A DNA stretch of 64,000 nt from Ferrimonas futtsuensis DSM 18154 (GTDB lineage: Bacteria; Pseudomonadota; Gammaproteobacteria; Enterobacterales; Shewanellaceae). Positions 54,209-63,718 of this stretch are shown piece after piece. Position numbers and translations under genes: made by a program. The notes below the pieces were generated by a model that was not told where the DNA came from, ran no database searches, and was given only the letters and a program-made list of their open reading frames with translations. Numbering within the stretch: position 1 is the first letter of the stretch; each line of letters starts with the position of its first letter. The DNA is taken from NCBI RefSeq assembly GCF_000422645.1, contig NZ_AUGL01000007.1, positions 181,620 through 245,619 of the forward strand, read 5' to 3'.

Positions 54209-55135
54209 TTAGAATTTGTGCTCAAGACCCACGCCGATGTAGTCGTCGGTGCTGGACGCAGACTCCAGGTCACGCTGGGTGTAGTAGGCAAACAGCTTGG
54301 TGGGCTTACCCAGCTTATAGTCGGCGCCGATGGAGATGGCGTCCCCCTTGGTGTCCATGTCCTGGAACTGAGCCTTCAGGGTAACGGCATTGAGCTTGTA
54401 GGCGCCGCTCACCATGAAGCCGTCGATGCTGTCTTTGCCGGCTTCTTCCTGGTCCTGATACATGGCACCCAGTTTGAAATCACCGATCTTGCCCTGCACC
54501 GTGGCACGCAGGATGTTATCGAAGCCCTTCACATCGGTGTCGTAAGCCACAGAGGCGTAGAAGGGCGACTTCTTCAGCTTGGCGTCGCCGTACATGACCG
54601 CCAGTGAGAAACCGTCGTCGTCGTTCTTCTGGCTGGCAGACTCTTCAGCCACATAGGTGGCACCGAACTTGAAACCGCCCAGGGAGGGGGTCATGTAGGT
54701 AACGGTCTGCTCCATGCGGTTTTCACCTTTGAACAGGTTCTTGATGTCGCCAGCCAGGTCGCCGAACAGGTCAACCTTACCCTGGAATTTCTTCAGCATG
54801 GTGTCGTTACGACCCACGGAGAGAGCACCGAAGCCGCCACGCAGACCCACAAACTGGTTACGCGCCTTGAAGTTCTCTTTCACGTCATCACCGGTATCGA
54901 CTTCGTACTCGATGGTGTAGAAAGCTTCCAGAGAGGGGCTCAGTTCAAAAGCACCCTTAACACCCAGACGAGACGCGTTGGAGTGAACACCCGTGGTGCT
55001 CTCGCCCTCTACGTCGAAGCTGTCAACGGTGACGTTCATCTTACCGTAAACAGTCACGGCGTCAGCGGCAGCAGCAGTCATAGGCAGAGCGGCGGCAACC
55101 AGGGCGGCAATCAGGGTGGGTTTGATCAGGTTCAT
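54209..55135 (-). CDS. General outer-membrane porin, probably phosphate-starvation induced
   Basis: A 308-residue trimeric-type porin. Signal peptide (MNLIKPTLIAALVAAALPMTAAAA) is followed by DAVTVYGKMNVTVDSF, the usual first strand, then SRLGVKGAFELSPSLEAFYTIEYE, NQFVGLRGGFGALSVGRNDTM (loop 3 region) and the C-terminal Phe (YIGVGLEHKF). Size and strand order are those of gammaproteobacterial OmpC/PhoE-like porins. Two Pho-box half-sites upstream and position next to phoB suggest a PhoE-like role. ATG 55135 is the family start. Confidence 0.9.
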   Translation of the reverse strand: MNLIKPTLIAALVAAALPMTAAAADAVTVYGKMNVTVDSFDVEGESTTGVHSNASRLGVKGAFELSPSLEAFYTIEYEVDTGDDVKENFKARNQFVGLRGGFGALSVGRNDTMLKKFQGKVDLFGDLAGDIKNLFKGENRMEQTVTYMTPSLGGFKFGATYVAEESASQKNDDDGFSLAVMYGDAKLKKSPFYASVAYDTDVKGFDNILRATVQGKIGDFKLGAMYQDQEEAGKDSIDGFMVSGAYKLNAVTLKAQFQDMDTKGDAISIGADYKLGKPTKLFAYYTQRDLESASSTDDYIGVGLEHKF

Positions 55136-55201
55136 CTCAGGTTTCCTTGTCAACAAATTGGGCTGTCTTGTTTTTTGATGGACGCAGTGTACGAGTCGCG
55201 C

Positions 55202-55249
55202 GTGACAGTTTTATTGCGTATTTACAGCGCTATATGACAGTTTTGTTGC
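55202..55249 (-). promoter_or_regulatory. Repeated Pho-box half-sites upstream of the porin
   Basis: Minus strand GCAACAAAACTGTCAT (55249-55234) and GCAATAAAACTGTCAC (55217-55202) are near-identical direct repeats 32 bases apart, each ending in the CTGTCAY half of a Pho box. CTGTAAA lies between them. Confidence 0.6.
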
Positions 55250-55399
55250 AATGGAGTGTCTGCCCTCTGCTTGCGGAGAACCCTATTCACTCCCGTTACT
55301 GCAGAACTCTTCGCTTTTCGCCTCGAGCCATCCCTTGCCCGAGAGGAGCGATGCCAATACACTGGCGGGCCATTCCCATCCCATAGTCAGGACAACGCC

Positions 55400-56314
55400 A
55401 TGTGGTTTAAGAATTTGCTGCTCTACCGTCTCACCAAGCCCACCCAGTGGGATGCCGATGAGCTGGAACAGCAGCTGGAACCTTTCGTGTTCAAACCCGC
55501 CGGCAGCCAGGACATCAGCAAGCTGGGGTTCGTCAAGCCTCTGGGCAAAGTCGGTGACAGCCTGGTGCACAGTGCCCAGGGCAACCTGCTGCTGGCCATC
55601 GAGAAGGAGGAGAAGATGCTCCCGGCGGCGGTTATCCGCGAAGAGCTGGAGCAGAAAGTCAGCCTGATCGAGGATGAGCAGGGCCGCAAGGTCACCAAGA
55701 AGGAGAAGGACAGCATCAAGGATGAGATCGTCCATACCCTGCTGCCCCGCGCCTTCAGCCGTAAGAGCCGCACCCGGGCACTGATTCTGGCCCCGCTGCA
55801 GCTGGTGCTGGTGGAAGCCACCAGCCACACCAAGGCTGAAGAGCTGCTGAGCCTGGTGCGCAAGGCGATCGGCTCTCTGCCCATCGCTCCGGTGAGCATG
55901 ACCCGCCTGCCCGAGGAATCCATGACCGAGTGGGTTACGCGTGGCCACGTCGGCGACGGATTCACCATGCTGGACGAAGCCACCCTCAAGAGCCCTCTGG
56001 AAGACGGTGGCAGCGTAGCCGTCAAGCAGATGGCATTGAACAGTGATGAGGTCACCGCCCACATCGAGCAGGGGCTGGAGGTCACCAAGATCGCCCTGGA
56101 GTACCGGGATATCCTCTCCCTGGTGCTGGGTGCGGACCTGTCGGTGAAGCGCCTCAAGTTCAGTGAAGAGATCCGCGATCAGAACAGCGAGTTCGACAAG
56201 GAGGAGCTGGCCGCTCGCCTGGATGCTGACTTCGCCCTGATGTGCGGCGAGCTCACCGGCTTCCTGCCCGACCTGTTCGCCGCCCTGGGAGGGGTGGAGC
56301 AGGAGAAGGTCTAA
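55400..56314 (+). CDS. rdgC: Recombination-associated protein RdgC
   Basis: A 304-residue protein of standard RdgC length, starting MWFKNLLLYRLTKPTQWDADELEQQL with FVKPLGKVGDSLVH and LPRAFSRKSRT following. RdgC forms a ring on DNA and restrains RecA. ATG 55400 has AGGA 8 bases upstream; the upstream frame to 55256 is not RdgC-like. Confidence 0.96.
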   Translation: MWFKNLLLYRLTKPTQWDADELEQQLEPFVFKPAGSQDISKLGFVKPLGKVGDSLVHSAQGNLLLAIEKEEKMLPAAVIREELEQKVSLIEDEQGRKVTKKEKDSIKDEIVHTLLPRAFSRKSRTRALILAPLQLVLVEATSHTKAEELLSLVRKAIGSLPIAPVSMTRLPEESMTEWVTRGHVGDGFTMLDEATLKSPLEDGGSVAVKQMALNSDEVTAHIEQGLEVTKIALEYRDILSLVLGADLSVKRLKFSEEIRDQNSEFDKEELAARLDADFALMCGELTGFLPDLFAALGGVEQEKV

Positions 56315-56370
56315 GACCCGCTCCAACTCACTGATCATTCAGATGATAAAATTGAGTTAAGCGAATACAG

Positions 56371-56397
56371 AAAGGGCGGGGATATCCCCGCCCTTTT
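56371..56397. terminator. Bidirectional terminator between rdgC and the M61 peptidase gene
   Basis: AAAGGGCGGGGATATCCCCGCCC (56371 on) is a near-perfect palindrome followed by TTTT, and preceded by A residues for the other strand. Confidence 0.9.
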
Positions 56398-56403
56398 CTT
56401 TTG

Positions 56404-58182
56404 TTACTTGCCTGTCGAGTCGAAAGGCCAGTCCACTCCGGCCCAGGCTTCAAAGGCTCGCCTCTGGGCGTCGCTGGCGTCGGACACAGGTTGCAGCTTG
56501 AGCTTATCCGCTTGCTGAGCGCCGGGTTTAACCTCCAGCTCCATCAGTCGGTCCCGGCGAAACAGGGTCAGAGTCACCTTGTCGCCCAGGGGAAGCTCTG
56601 CCAGGCGATCTCGCCACTGGCTGGGCAGCAGACGCATGCCGTTGATGGCTACCAGTTGATCCCCTGTGGTGAGTCCCCCCTGCCAGGCCGCGCCCTCTCG
56701 CCTCACATGGGTGACCTTGGCCAGTCCCTTCTCCTCTTTGATCTCCAGCCCAAGGTCGACCCGCCTGGGTTTCTCCTGGGGCGCGCGCTCCAGCCCCAAC
56801 TGAGTCAGCATGGCATCAAAATCAGGCTGAAAAGGAGAGTCGATGGTCTGTTGCCACCAATCGCTGAAATCGCTGCCGGTCACCACCTTCAGCCCGGCCA
56901 GTACATCCTGCTCACCGAAAGATTGGGGCAAACGGTGGTGATCATACAGGTAGCGATGCAGCTGGCGATAGTTGTGCTTGGCGTCGCTGCGGCGAATCAT
57001 CTCCAGATCCAGGGAGAGGGAGGCCAGGTACCCCTCAGAGTAGATATTGACACTGTGGTTGCGGGCGTAATCGCCTCCAGTCGCAATCCAGTTGTCGAAG
57101 CTGGCCTGGGCCACGCTCTGCACCTGGGCGCCAGGCTTGGCTTCACTGCGCTCGATGCGTTTCGCCAAGTCTTCGAGAAACTCCTGCGGGCTGATTAGGC
57201 CTGCGCTGAGCAGCAGCTGCTTCTGGAAGTAGCTGGTGGAGCCCTCCGCCAGCCACAGCAAACGGGTGTAGTTCTCACCCTGGTAGTCATAGGGCACCAG
57301 CCCCTGGGGCCGGTAGGCCTTCACATTCCAGGTGTGGATAAACTCGTGGGACGCCAAGCTGAGGAAGTCCACGTAGTCTTTGCGTTTATGGAAACGGTAA
57401 CGGGGCCGTTGGATCACCGTGGAGTTCAGGTGTTCGGTGGCACCACTGGCACCGCTGGTGGCGTGCACCATAAACAGATAGCGTTGGAACGGGTAGCCCC
57501 CCCACAGCTTGCCCCCTTCGGCCACCAGCTGCTCCAGATCCTCGATGATCTGCGCCTGGTTGTAGTTGCCCTCCCCCCAGAACACCACCTCATAGTCGCG
57601 GCCATCCTGGCTGAAACTGTGGCTGCTGTGCTCGCCGGTCTCGATGGGGCTGTCCACCAGCACATCGTAATTATCGGCGGTGAATCGGTGGGGAGCGGGA
57701 GACTCCATGCCGGAGACGCTGCGCCAGCTACCGGGCACAGACAGGAACACAGACAGTGGTTCGTCGCGCAACTCAGGGCTGTAGACGAAGGTGGCTGAGG
57801 CATCCAGATAGGCATGAGTATCATCGATATGCCGGGTTCGATCCCCCAGTTCATTGGCGTACAGCTGATAGCGAACGCTCACTTGCGTGGTGTCACCCAG
57901 AGTGACCGACCAGCGACTGCGATCGACCTTGGTAAAAGGCAACGGACGTCCGTCGGCGTCGGTCACCTCAAGACGACGAATGCCATCCGCCAAAGGCAAC
58001 AGCTGATAACGGCCAGTGCGCCAATCCGGCAATTGAAACTCGAAGCTGCCGGCCTTCTGCTGAGGGAACTCGGCGGTGATGGTGGCCAGATGGTGCTGAG
58101 GCTGGGTCAGCTCGACCCTGTACTGGATCTGGGCCTGGGCCGAGACACTCGCCAGAGCCAGGGTGCCAAGAACAAAACGCAT
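56404..58182 (-). CDS. M61 family metallopeptidase with PDZ domain
   Basis: A 592-residue exported protein (signal peptide MRFVLGTLALASVSAQA). The N-terminal beta domain is followed by the zinc-peptidase core with HEFIHTWN (His279, Glu280, His283) and LWLAEGSTSYF supplying the third ligand. A PDZ domain near the C terminus (GAAWQGGLTTGDQLVAING) would bind peptide ends. This is the glycyl-aminopeptidase-like M61 layout common in Shewanella-like bacteria. The role in periplasmic peptide turnover is inferred. It is transcribed alone. Confidence 0.9.
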   Translation of the reverse strand: MRFVLGTLALASVSAQAQIQYRVELTQPQHHLATITAEFPQQKAGSFEFQLPDWRTGRYQLLPLADGIRRLEVTDADGRPLPFTKVDRSRWSVTLGDTTQVSVRYQLYANELGDRTRHIDDTHAYLDASATFVYSPELRDEPLSVFLSVPGSWRSVSGMESPAPHRFTADNYDVLVDSPIETGEHSSHSFSQDGRDYEVVFWGEGNYNQAQIIEDLEQLVAEGGKLWGGYPFQRYLFMVHATSGASGATEHLNSTVIQRPRYRFHKRKDYVDFLSLASHEFIHTWNVKAYRPQGLVPYDYQGENYTRLLWLAEGSTSYFQKQLLLSAGLISPQEFLEDLAKRIERSEAKPGAQVQSVAQASFDNWIATGGDYARNHSVNIYSEGYLASLSLDLEMIRRSDAKHNYRQLHRYLYDHHRLPQSFGEQDVLAGLKVVTGSDFSDWWQQTIDSPFQPDFDAMLTQLGLERAPQEKPRRVDLGLEIKEEKGLAKVTHVRREGAAWQGGLTTGDQLVAINGMRLLPSQWRDRLAELPLGDKVTLTLFRRDRLMELEVKPGAQQADKLKLQPVSDASDAQRRAFEAWAGVDWPFDSTGK

Positions 58183-58662
58183 TGATCATCCTTTTTTAAC
58201 TGATTCTCTTCCTGGTGGGCGCCGGAGTATATCAGCGGCCCGTCCCTGAGGTAGAGTCCGCAACTGTCACTCTTTGTGTCTGACGCCAATAATGGGTGCA
58301 TATTTATGCAGCCAATGCCCCTTACCCCATGCCGTTCTGCCCTAAGGATAGAAGCTCTGTTACGCAGTTAGTGTTCCCTCGCTAAAACTGAGTTGTCATC
58401 TTTCCTTAACATTGGAATCGCCTGTAAATCACAGTCACCACTGGCGAATTGTAACGAGAATGTTATTCAATGAGCGATTTTTCCTGACTTTAGGCCAACA
58501 AGAACGACACTGAATTCGCAATAACCAAATTTTAAAAAGGCTTTGGCAAAAGGGCTCTTGCACTTAAAAACAAAGCCGCTACGATACTCATTGAGCCCTC
58601 CAAAAAAGAAACCACTTTTAAAACAATCACAGGGCTGAGCGGATTGAAGGTAGCTAACGCGA
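58183..58662. other. AT-rich intergenic region between divergent genes
   Basis: About 480 bases with promoters for the M61 peptidase (minus) and the diguanylate cyclase (plus). No RNA gene, ORF or strong palindrome was recognised. Confidence 0.4.
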
Positions 58663-60219
58663 ATGAATATGGTCACTGACGCCAAATCTCAGCTGGAGCA
58701 TATGCAGAAAAAGCTAGATAAAGTACGTAAAGAGCAGCAGGAGCTCGAAGACGTACGCGCCAAACAGCTTCAGGGACTGATTCAATTCTCCATGCGCCTG
58801 GGCCTGTGTTGCAAAGGGCAGAATCTGGAGCTGGACAATCGTCTGGCCAAAATACGTCAGCAGCTTTCCGACCCCAATAATCTCGACAACGCTCTGCCTG
58901 AAATGGGCGAACTGAGCCGGGCCCTTCAGACCCAGTACCAGAACACTCAGCGGGAGATCGAGCATAACCAGCAGTCGATTCAACAGCTGGCTCGACAACT
59001 CTCCAGCCTCAGCGGCATTCCGGAAAAGCTCAAACGCGAGATCAAGTACTACCAGCAGGATATCCAGAAACCGATCCACACCGTTTGGGAGATCATTCCC
59101 CGGGTGGAGCAACTGGTTAAGTACTACGAACAGCTGCTGCAGGAGCGCCTCGCCAAAGAGGATCGCATCCCCACCACCCCCAAACACCGCCAACTGGCCC
59201 ATGAACTGGCTCAGCTGCTGTCTGAAATTGAGTTTCCCAGCCAGTATGGCGAAGAGATCAACGCCATCAAGGCGATGCTCAGTGGCGACGTCCAGGTCGA
59301 CCAGCTGCTCGAGGCCTACAGCCAGGTACTGAATATCCTGGTGGCCGAGATGGCCAAGGAGAAGAGCGCTTCTCAACAGTTCCTGGCCGCCATCACCGAC
59401 TCCCTGACCGTCGTGCGACAGGCCATGGGAGAGAACTGGCAGGCCACCAGCAACAGCTACAAATCCAGTAAGGCGTTCAATCAAAAGCTGAACAGCCACA
59501 TGGGCCAGTTCAGCGATCAGGTGTCCGACGCCGGCGACCTGCAAACCCTGAAAGCCCAGGTGGTCAACGAGCTGACCTTTATCCGTCAGCAGCTGGCCAA
59601 GCGCGATGCCCAGGAGCAGAACGAATTCTTGGCGATGAAGCAGAGCATGCAGAAGATGCAGGCGGAGATAAACAGCCTCACCGCCGAAGCCGCCAGCTAC
59701 AAAGACAAACTGATTGAACAGCAACGCCTCAATCAAGTGGATGCCCTGACTCAGCTGCCCAATCGCGCCGCCCTGGATGAACAACTCAAGCGCGCCTACC
59801 GCCAGTTTAAGCGCTACGGCCATGACCTGTGGGTCACCGTGGCGGATATCGACCGCTTCAAGAGCATCAACGACAACTTTGGCCATACGACAGGGGACAA
59901 GACCCTGCAGGTGGTCTCCATGGCACTGAAGAACTCCCTGCGCAAAGAGGAGTTTGTCGCCCGTTACGGCGGTGAGGAGTTTGTGGTTCTGCTGCCCGGC
60001 ATGGACAGAGAACAGGTCCAGCAGGTGCTGAACCGGATCCGAGAGCGGATCAAAGCGATCCCCTTTAAATTCCGTGATGAACGACTCTCCATTACCGTCT
60101 CCATCGGCGCCGCCAAGGTGGGGGCCAATGAGACCATTCAGGAGACCTTCGAGCGCGCCGATGCCGCCCTCTACCGGGCAAAACGCCAGGGGCGTGACAA
60201 GGTGGAGATGGACGACTAA
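58663..60219 (+). CDS. Diguanylate cyclase with cytoplasmic coiled-coil sensor region
   Basis: A 518-residue soluble protein. Residues 1-350 are helical with long coiled coils (residues 5-35, 95-115, 290-350) and no membrane span. The C-terminal GGDEF domain (about 360-518) has the full active site RYGGEEF, plus DIDRFKSINDNFGHTTGD and the metal/nucleotide residues, so it should make c-di-GMP. No RxxD inhibitory site is apparent just before the motif. The N-terminal region resembles those cyclases that sense through coiled-coil oligomerisation, but the signal is unknown. Confidence 0.9.
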   Translation: MNMVTDAKSQLEHMQKKLDKVRKEQQELEDVRAKQLQGLIQFSMRLGLCCKGQNLELDNRLAKIRQQLSDPNNLDNALPEMGELSRALQTQYQNTQREIEHNQQSIQQLARQLSSLSGIPEKLKREIKYYQQDIQKPIHTVWEIIPRVEQLVKYYEQLLQERLAKEDRIPTTPKHRQLAHELAQLLSEIEFPSQYGEEINAIKAMLSGDVQVDQLLEAYSQVLNILVAEMAKEKSASQQFLAAITDSLTVVRQAMGENWQATSNSYKSSKAFNQKLNSHMGQFSDQVSDAGDLQTLKAQVVNELTFIRQQLAKRDAQEQNEFLAMKQSMQKMQAEINSLTAEAASYKDKLIEQQRLNQVDALTQLPNRAALDEQLKRAYRQFKRYGHDLWVTVADIDRFKSINDNFGHTTGDKTLQVVSMALKNSLRKEEFVARYGGEEFVVLLPGMDREQVQQVLNRIRERIKAIPFKFRDERLSITVSIGAAKVGANETIQETFERADAALYRAKRQGRDKVEMDD

Positions 60220-60250
60220 GGGATAATTAATCCATAGCGTATTGAAAGAT

Positions 60251-60285
60251 AAAGGCTATCCTAGTTAGACGGGTGGCCTTTTTTT
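60251..60285 (+). terminator. Terminator after the diguanylate cyclase gene
   Basis: AAAGGC with TATCC pairs imperfectly with GGGT and GGCCTTT, followed by a run of T residues. Confidence 0.6.
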
Positions 60286-60461
60286 ATGGCCCCCTCCAGG
60301 ACTTGGTGACCTTGGGTGGCAAGAGTTTGGCCAACCCCAAACTGCCCGCAGACACCGCCACCTTGAACACCCTCCAAGCACCTTGGTACCGCAGACGATA
60401 TCCGTTGATGCAAAGCTACGCAGCCAAGCTCAACGAACCCTAATAACAATAGGAGGTGCCC

Positions 60462-61835
60462 ATGCAGGTACAGATCAGGCCCAGGGGAAGTCTGGTGCAG
60501 CTTTCACAGCTGGAAGTGGAGCGGTTGCAGGAGAGCGCCGCCTCGGATCTCTATCAGCTTTACCGCAACTGCTCCCTCGCCGTACTGGCGTCCGGAGCCC
60601 ACACCGACGACACCACCCAGCTGTTCGCCATGTTCAGCGAATTCAAGATCCGCATCCTGCGGCGGGAGCGCGGCATCAAACTGGAGCTGACCAACCCGCC
60701 CCCACAGGCCTTTGTCGATGGCCAGATCATCCGGGGGATCCAGGAACACCTGTTTGCGGTGCTGAGAGACATTCTCTACATCGGCGACCGCCTGGACAGC
60801 ATCCGCCACATCAACCTGACCAACTCCTACCACATCACCAACGTGGTGTTTGAAACCCTGCGCAATGCCAAGGCCCTGCCCGCCGATGCCGCTCCGGACA
60901 TGGTGGTGTGCTGGGGTGGCCACAGCATCAGCCGCAGCGAGTTCCAATACACCCGGGAGGTGGGTTACGAGCTGGGCCTCAGAGAATTGAATATCTGCAC
61001 CGGCTGCGGTCCGGGCGCCATGGAGGGTCCCATGAAGGGCGCCGCCATCTCCCACGCCAAACAGCGGATCAAGGATGGCCGTTTTGTGGGACTGACCGAA
61101 CCCTCCATCATCGCCGCGGAGCCACCGAATCAGATCGTCAATGAGCTGGTGATCCTACCTGACATCGAGAAGCGTCTGGAGGCCTTTGTCCGCCTCGGCC
61201 ACGCCATTGTCATCTTCCCCGGCGGCGCCGGTACCATGGAGGAGCTGCTCTACCTCATCGGCATCCTGCTGCACCGGGACAACAACGATCAGCCCATGCC
61301 GCTGATTCTGACAGGCCCCGCAGAGAGCGCCGCCTACTTCGAGGAGATCGACCGCTTCATCGCCACCACCCTGGGGGAGGAGGCACAAAAGCTCTACCAG
61401 ATCATCATCGACGATCCGGAAGAGGTGGCCAAACACCTCAAGCAGAAGATGCCGGTGGTCAAACAGCACAGGCGCCATATGGGCGACGCCTACACCTACA
61501 ACTGGTCGCTGAAGATTGAACCTGAGTTCCAGCTGCCTTTCGAACCGGACCATGAGAACATGGCCAACCTCAACCTGGTTCCTCAGAAAAACCCGGCCCT
61601 GCTGGCCGCGGATCTGCGCCGGGCCTTCTCCGGCATCGTCGCCGGCAACGTGAAGCCGGAGGGGATGGCCCAGATTCGTTCCAAGGGACCATTCCAGCTC
61701 TATGGCGATCCCAACATTATGAAAAAGATGGATAAACTGCTCGCGGCCTTTGTCAGCCAGGGTAGAATGAAGCTCGAAGGGGAGTACACCCCATGCTACG
61801 AGATTCATAATGTCCGCCAAAGTCCTGCTCATTGA
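60462..61835 (+). CDS. ppnN: Nucleotide 5'-monophosphate nucleosidase PpnN
   Basis: A 457-residue LOG-family enzyme (YgdH). It cleaves purine nucleoside monophosphates to base and ribose phosphate and is controlled by (p)ppGpp in E. coli. The Rossmann core has [30 protein letters not shown] and the family motif [15 protein letters not shown]- and C-terminal PpnN extensions are present. ATG 60462 follows AGGAGG; GTG 60456 overlaps that site and is unlikely. The 3' end overlaps xni by 26 bases, the same gene pair as in E. coli. Confidence 0.95.
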   Translation: MQVQIRPRGSLVQLSQLEVERLQESAASDLYQLYRNCSLAVLASGAHTDDTTQLFAMFSEFKIRILRRERGIKLELTNPPPQAFVDGQIIRGIQEHLFAVLRDILYIGDRLDSIRHINLTNSYHITNVVFETLRNAKALPADAAPDMVVCWGGHSISRSEFQYTREVGYELGLRELNICTGCGPGAMEGPMKGAAISHAKQRIKDGRFVGLTEPSIIAAEPPNQIVNELVILPDIEKRLEAFVRLGHAIVIFPGGAGTMEELLYLIGILLHRDNNDQPMPLILTGPAESAAYFEEIDRFIATTLGEEAQKLYQIIIDDPEEVAKHLKQKMPVVKQHRRHMGDAYTYNWSLKIEPEFQLPFEPDHENMANLNLVPQKNPALLAADLRRAFSGIVAGNVKPEGMAQIRSKGPFQLYGDPNIMKKMDKLLAAFVSQGRMKLEGEYTPCYEIHNVRQSPAH

Positions 61836-62580
61836 CGCCCTCAACCTGGTCCGCCGCATCCATGCGGCGGTGCCCCAGGGAGACAGGGATGCCCTCTACG
61901 AGCGTACCCAGGCTGCCTGCCACAAGATGATTCGTTTCCATCGGGTCAGCCATGTGGTCATGGTGTGGGATGGGGAGAACAGCCACGCCTGGCGCCAGGG
62001 AATCCACCCGGAATACAAGGCCCACCGGCCAGCCATGCCGGAGGAGCTGGCCCAGACCCTGGCCAACCTCAGACAGGCACTGGACAAGATTGACATCCAC
62101 TCCATCAGCGTCGAGGGCACCGAGGCGGACGACATTCTGGGCACCCTGGCCAGCAAGATACTCAGCGCCGGTGGCCAGGTGGTGCTCGCCTCCACCGACA
62201 AGGGCTTTTTCCAGCTGCATCCTATGGGGGTGACCCAGTGGAATCACTTCGATCAGTGCTGGCTCGATGCCGACTACTGCCTGGAAAGGTTCAACCTGCC
62301 GCCGGAGCGGATGCTGGAGTACTGGTCTCTGGCCGGTGACTGTGGCAATGGCATTCCCGGGATCCCCGGCATTGGCGCCAAGACCGCCAGCCGCCTGTTG
62401 GCGGAACACCCCATCGCAGAGCTGTTCAAGGAGGGCACGGTCTCCGGCAAGACCGGAGAGAAGCTGCGCGCCGGTTACCCCATGGCACAGCTAAGCTACA
62501 AGTTGGCAAAGCTCAGATGTGGGCTTAAGCTGGATACCAGCCTCAACCATTTCAGAATACCCAGAACCCTATCCGGATAA
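61810..62580 (+). CDS. xni: Flap endonuclease Xni (ExoIX)
   Basis: A 256-residue 5' nuclease domain protein related to the N-terminal domain of DNA polymerase I. Acidic metal ligands lie in [34 protein letters not shown] and STDKGFFQL. The helix-hairpin-helix follows ([22 protein letters not shown]). Length fits Xni, which keeps fewer of the second-metal residues than Pol I. Confidence 0.94.
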   Translation: MSAKVLLIDALNLVRRIHAAVPQGDRDALYERTQAACHKMIRFHRVSHVVMVWDGENSHAWRQGIHPEYKAHRPAMPEELAQTLANLRQALDKIDIHSISVEGTEADDILGTLASKILSAGGQVVLASTDKGFFQLHPMGVTQWNHFDQCWLDADYCLERFNLPPERMLEYWSLAGDCGNGIPGIPGIGAKTASRLLAEHPIAELFKEGTVSGKTGEKLRAGYPMAQLSYKLAKLRCGLKLDTSLNHFRIPRTLSG

Positions 62581-62590
62581 GGACTATCAC

Positions 62591-63283
62591 ATGGCCAATC
62601 TAACCTTGATCACCGGCGCCAACCGGGGCATCGGCCTCGAATTCTGCCGCCAGTATCTGGCCCATGGCGACACCGTCATCGCCTGCTGTCGCAACCCCGA
62701 GCACGCCGACGATCTGCAGCTGCTGTCAGAGCAATACCCCAACCAGCTGGAGCTGGTGGCTCTGGAGCTGGGTGACCCTGAGCAGTTCCACTCACTGGCG
62801 GACTACCTGAACGGACGCACCCTGGACAGGCTGATTCTCAACGCCGGCGTCTATGGTCCCAAGGGGTTGCCCTTCGGCGACTACCAGCAAGCGCATTTCG
62901 AGCAGGTCATGAAAATCAATGTGGCCGCCCCCATGCTGCTCACCCAAGCCCTGGCAGCCAATCTGGGCCAGGGCAGCAAGCTGGCCCTGCTCTCCTCCAA
63001 GATGGGTTCCATCACCGACAACGGCAGTGGCGGCAGTTATGTCTACCGCGCCTCCAAATCGGCGGTCAATGCCATCGGCAAGAGTCTGGCCATCGACCTG
63101 CAGGACCGCGGCGTGGCGGTGGCCATCCTCCACCCAGGCTGGGTCCAGACCGACATGGGCGGGCCCAATGCCCTGATCACCACTGAGGTGTCGGTGCGCG
63201 GCATGCGTCATGTGGTGGAGCAGCTGAACCTAGTGGACAGCGGCACCTTCTACAACTACGACGGCATCGAACTGCCCTGGTAG
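62591..63283 (+). CDS. Short-chain dehydrogenase/reductase (CsgA-like)
   Basis: A 230-residue SDR enzyme with the nucleotide motif TGANRGIG, the NAG motif (LILNAGVYG), catalytic Ser (LLSSKMGS) and YRASK with the catalytic Tyr and Lys. The short length and HPGWVQTDMGGPNA motif put it in the CsgA/C-factor-like group. The start at 62591 is 11 bases after xni and has AAGGA upstream, so it is probably co-transcribed with ppnN-xni. Substrate unknown. Confidence 0.88.
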   Translation: MANLTLITGANRGIGLEFCRQYLAHGDTVIACCRNPEHADDLQLLSEQYPNQLELVALELGDPEQFHSLADYLNGRTLDRLILNAGVYGPKGLPFGDYQQAHFEQVMKINVAAPMLLTQALAANLGQGSKLALLSSKMGSITDNGSGGSYVYRASKSAVNAIGKSLAIDLQDRGVAVAILHPGWVQTDMGGPNALITTEVSVRGMRHVVEQLNLVDSGTFYNYDGIELPW

Positions 63284-63300
63284 CGGTACAGCATATAAAT

Positions 63301-63326
63301 GAGGCCAGAACCCTGGATTTGGCCTC
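63301..63326 (+). terminator. Terminator after the dehydrogenase gene
   Basis: GAGGCCA (63301-63307) pairs with TGGCCTC (63320-63326); the T run after it is weak. Confidence 0.6.
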
Positions 63327-63526
63327 TTCATTAACCTTCCTGATAAACCTCGACTTTCTAACCCATTTTGGCTAGGTATCTAAGACTTTCCTACTGCAGA
63401 CTGGACTGATATACCTTGGCAACGAACTACAACAAACGGGCTAAGGACAGTCCAGCCAAGCCTCAACCACTGTACATCCATCCAGATAAAGATATACTAG
63501 TCTTGTCCATAGACTAAGTAACTCTT

Positions 63527-63718
63527 ATGAAAGAAATAGAGATAAAAGCAGCCCTAGTTGAATACTTAGTCGAGAGCACACCACATGGAGCTCTCGGCTC
63601 TGAAGTGCCGTTTCTCTTTGGTAGCCGGAGAGCAGACCTAATTTGCCAAGACGAAGAATCCTGCACTTGCTACGAGATAAAGAGTTGTAGTGGTCTAATG
63701 ATCCCGGACACCACTTAA
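63527..63718 (+). pseudogene. sce7726-like nuclease gene, 5' part, cut by an insertion sequence
   Basis: Sixty-three codons starting MKEIEIKAALVEYL, then GSEVPFLFGSRRADLI and CYEIKS. The spacing of Asp (RADL) and E-x-K (EIKS) is that of a PD-(D/E)xK nuclease core, and the start matches the sce7726 protein family as I know it. The frame is normal up to about 63685 and then runs into the end of an IS3-type element, giving an artificial stop. The rest of the gene should lie beyond the element. Related proteins are found in accessory, often defence-rich, loci. Confidence 0.65.
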
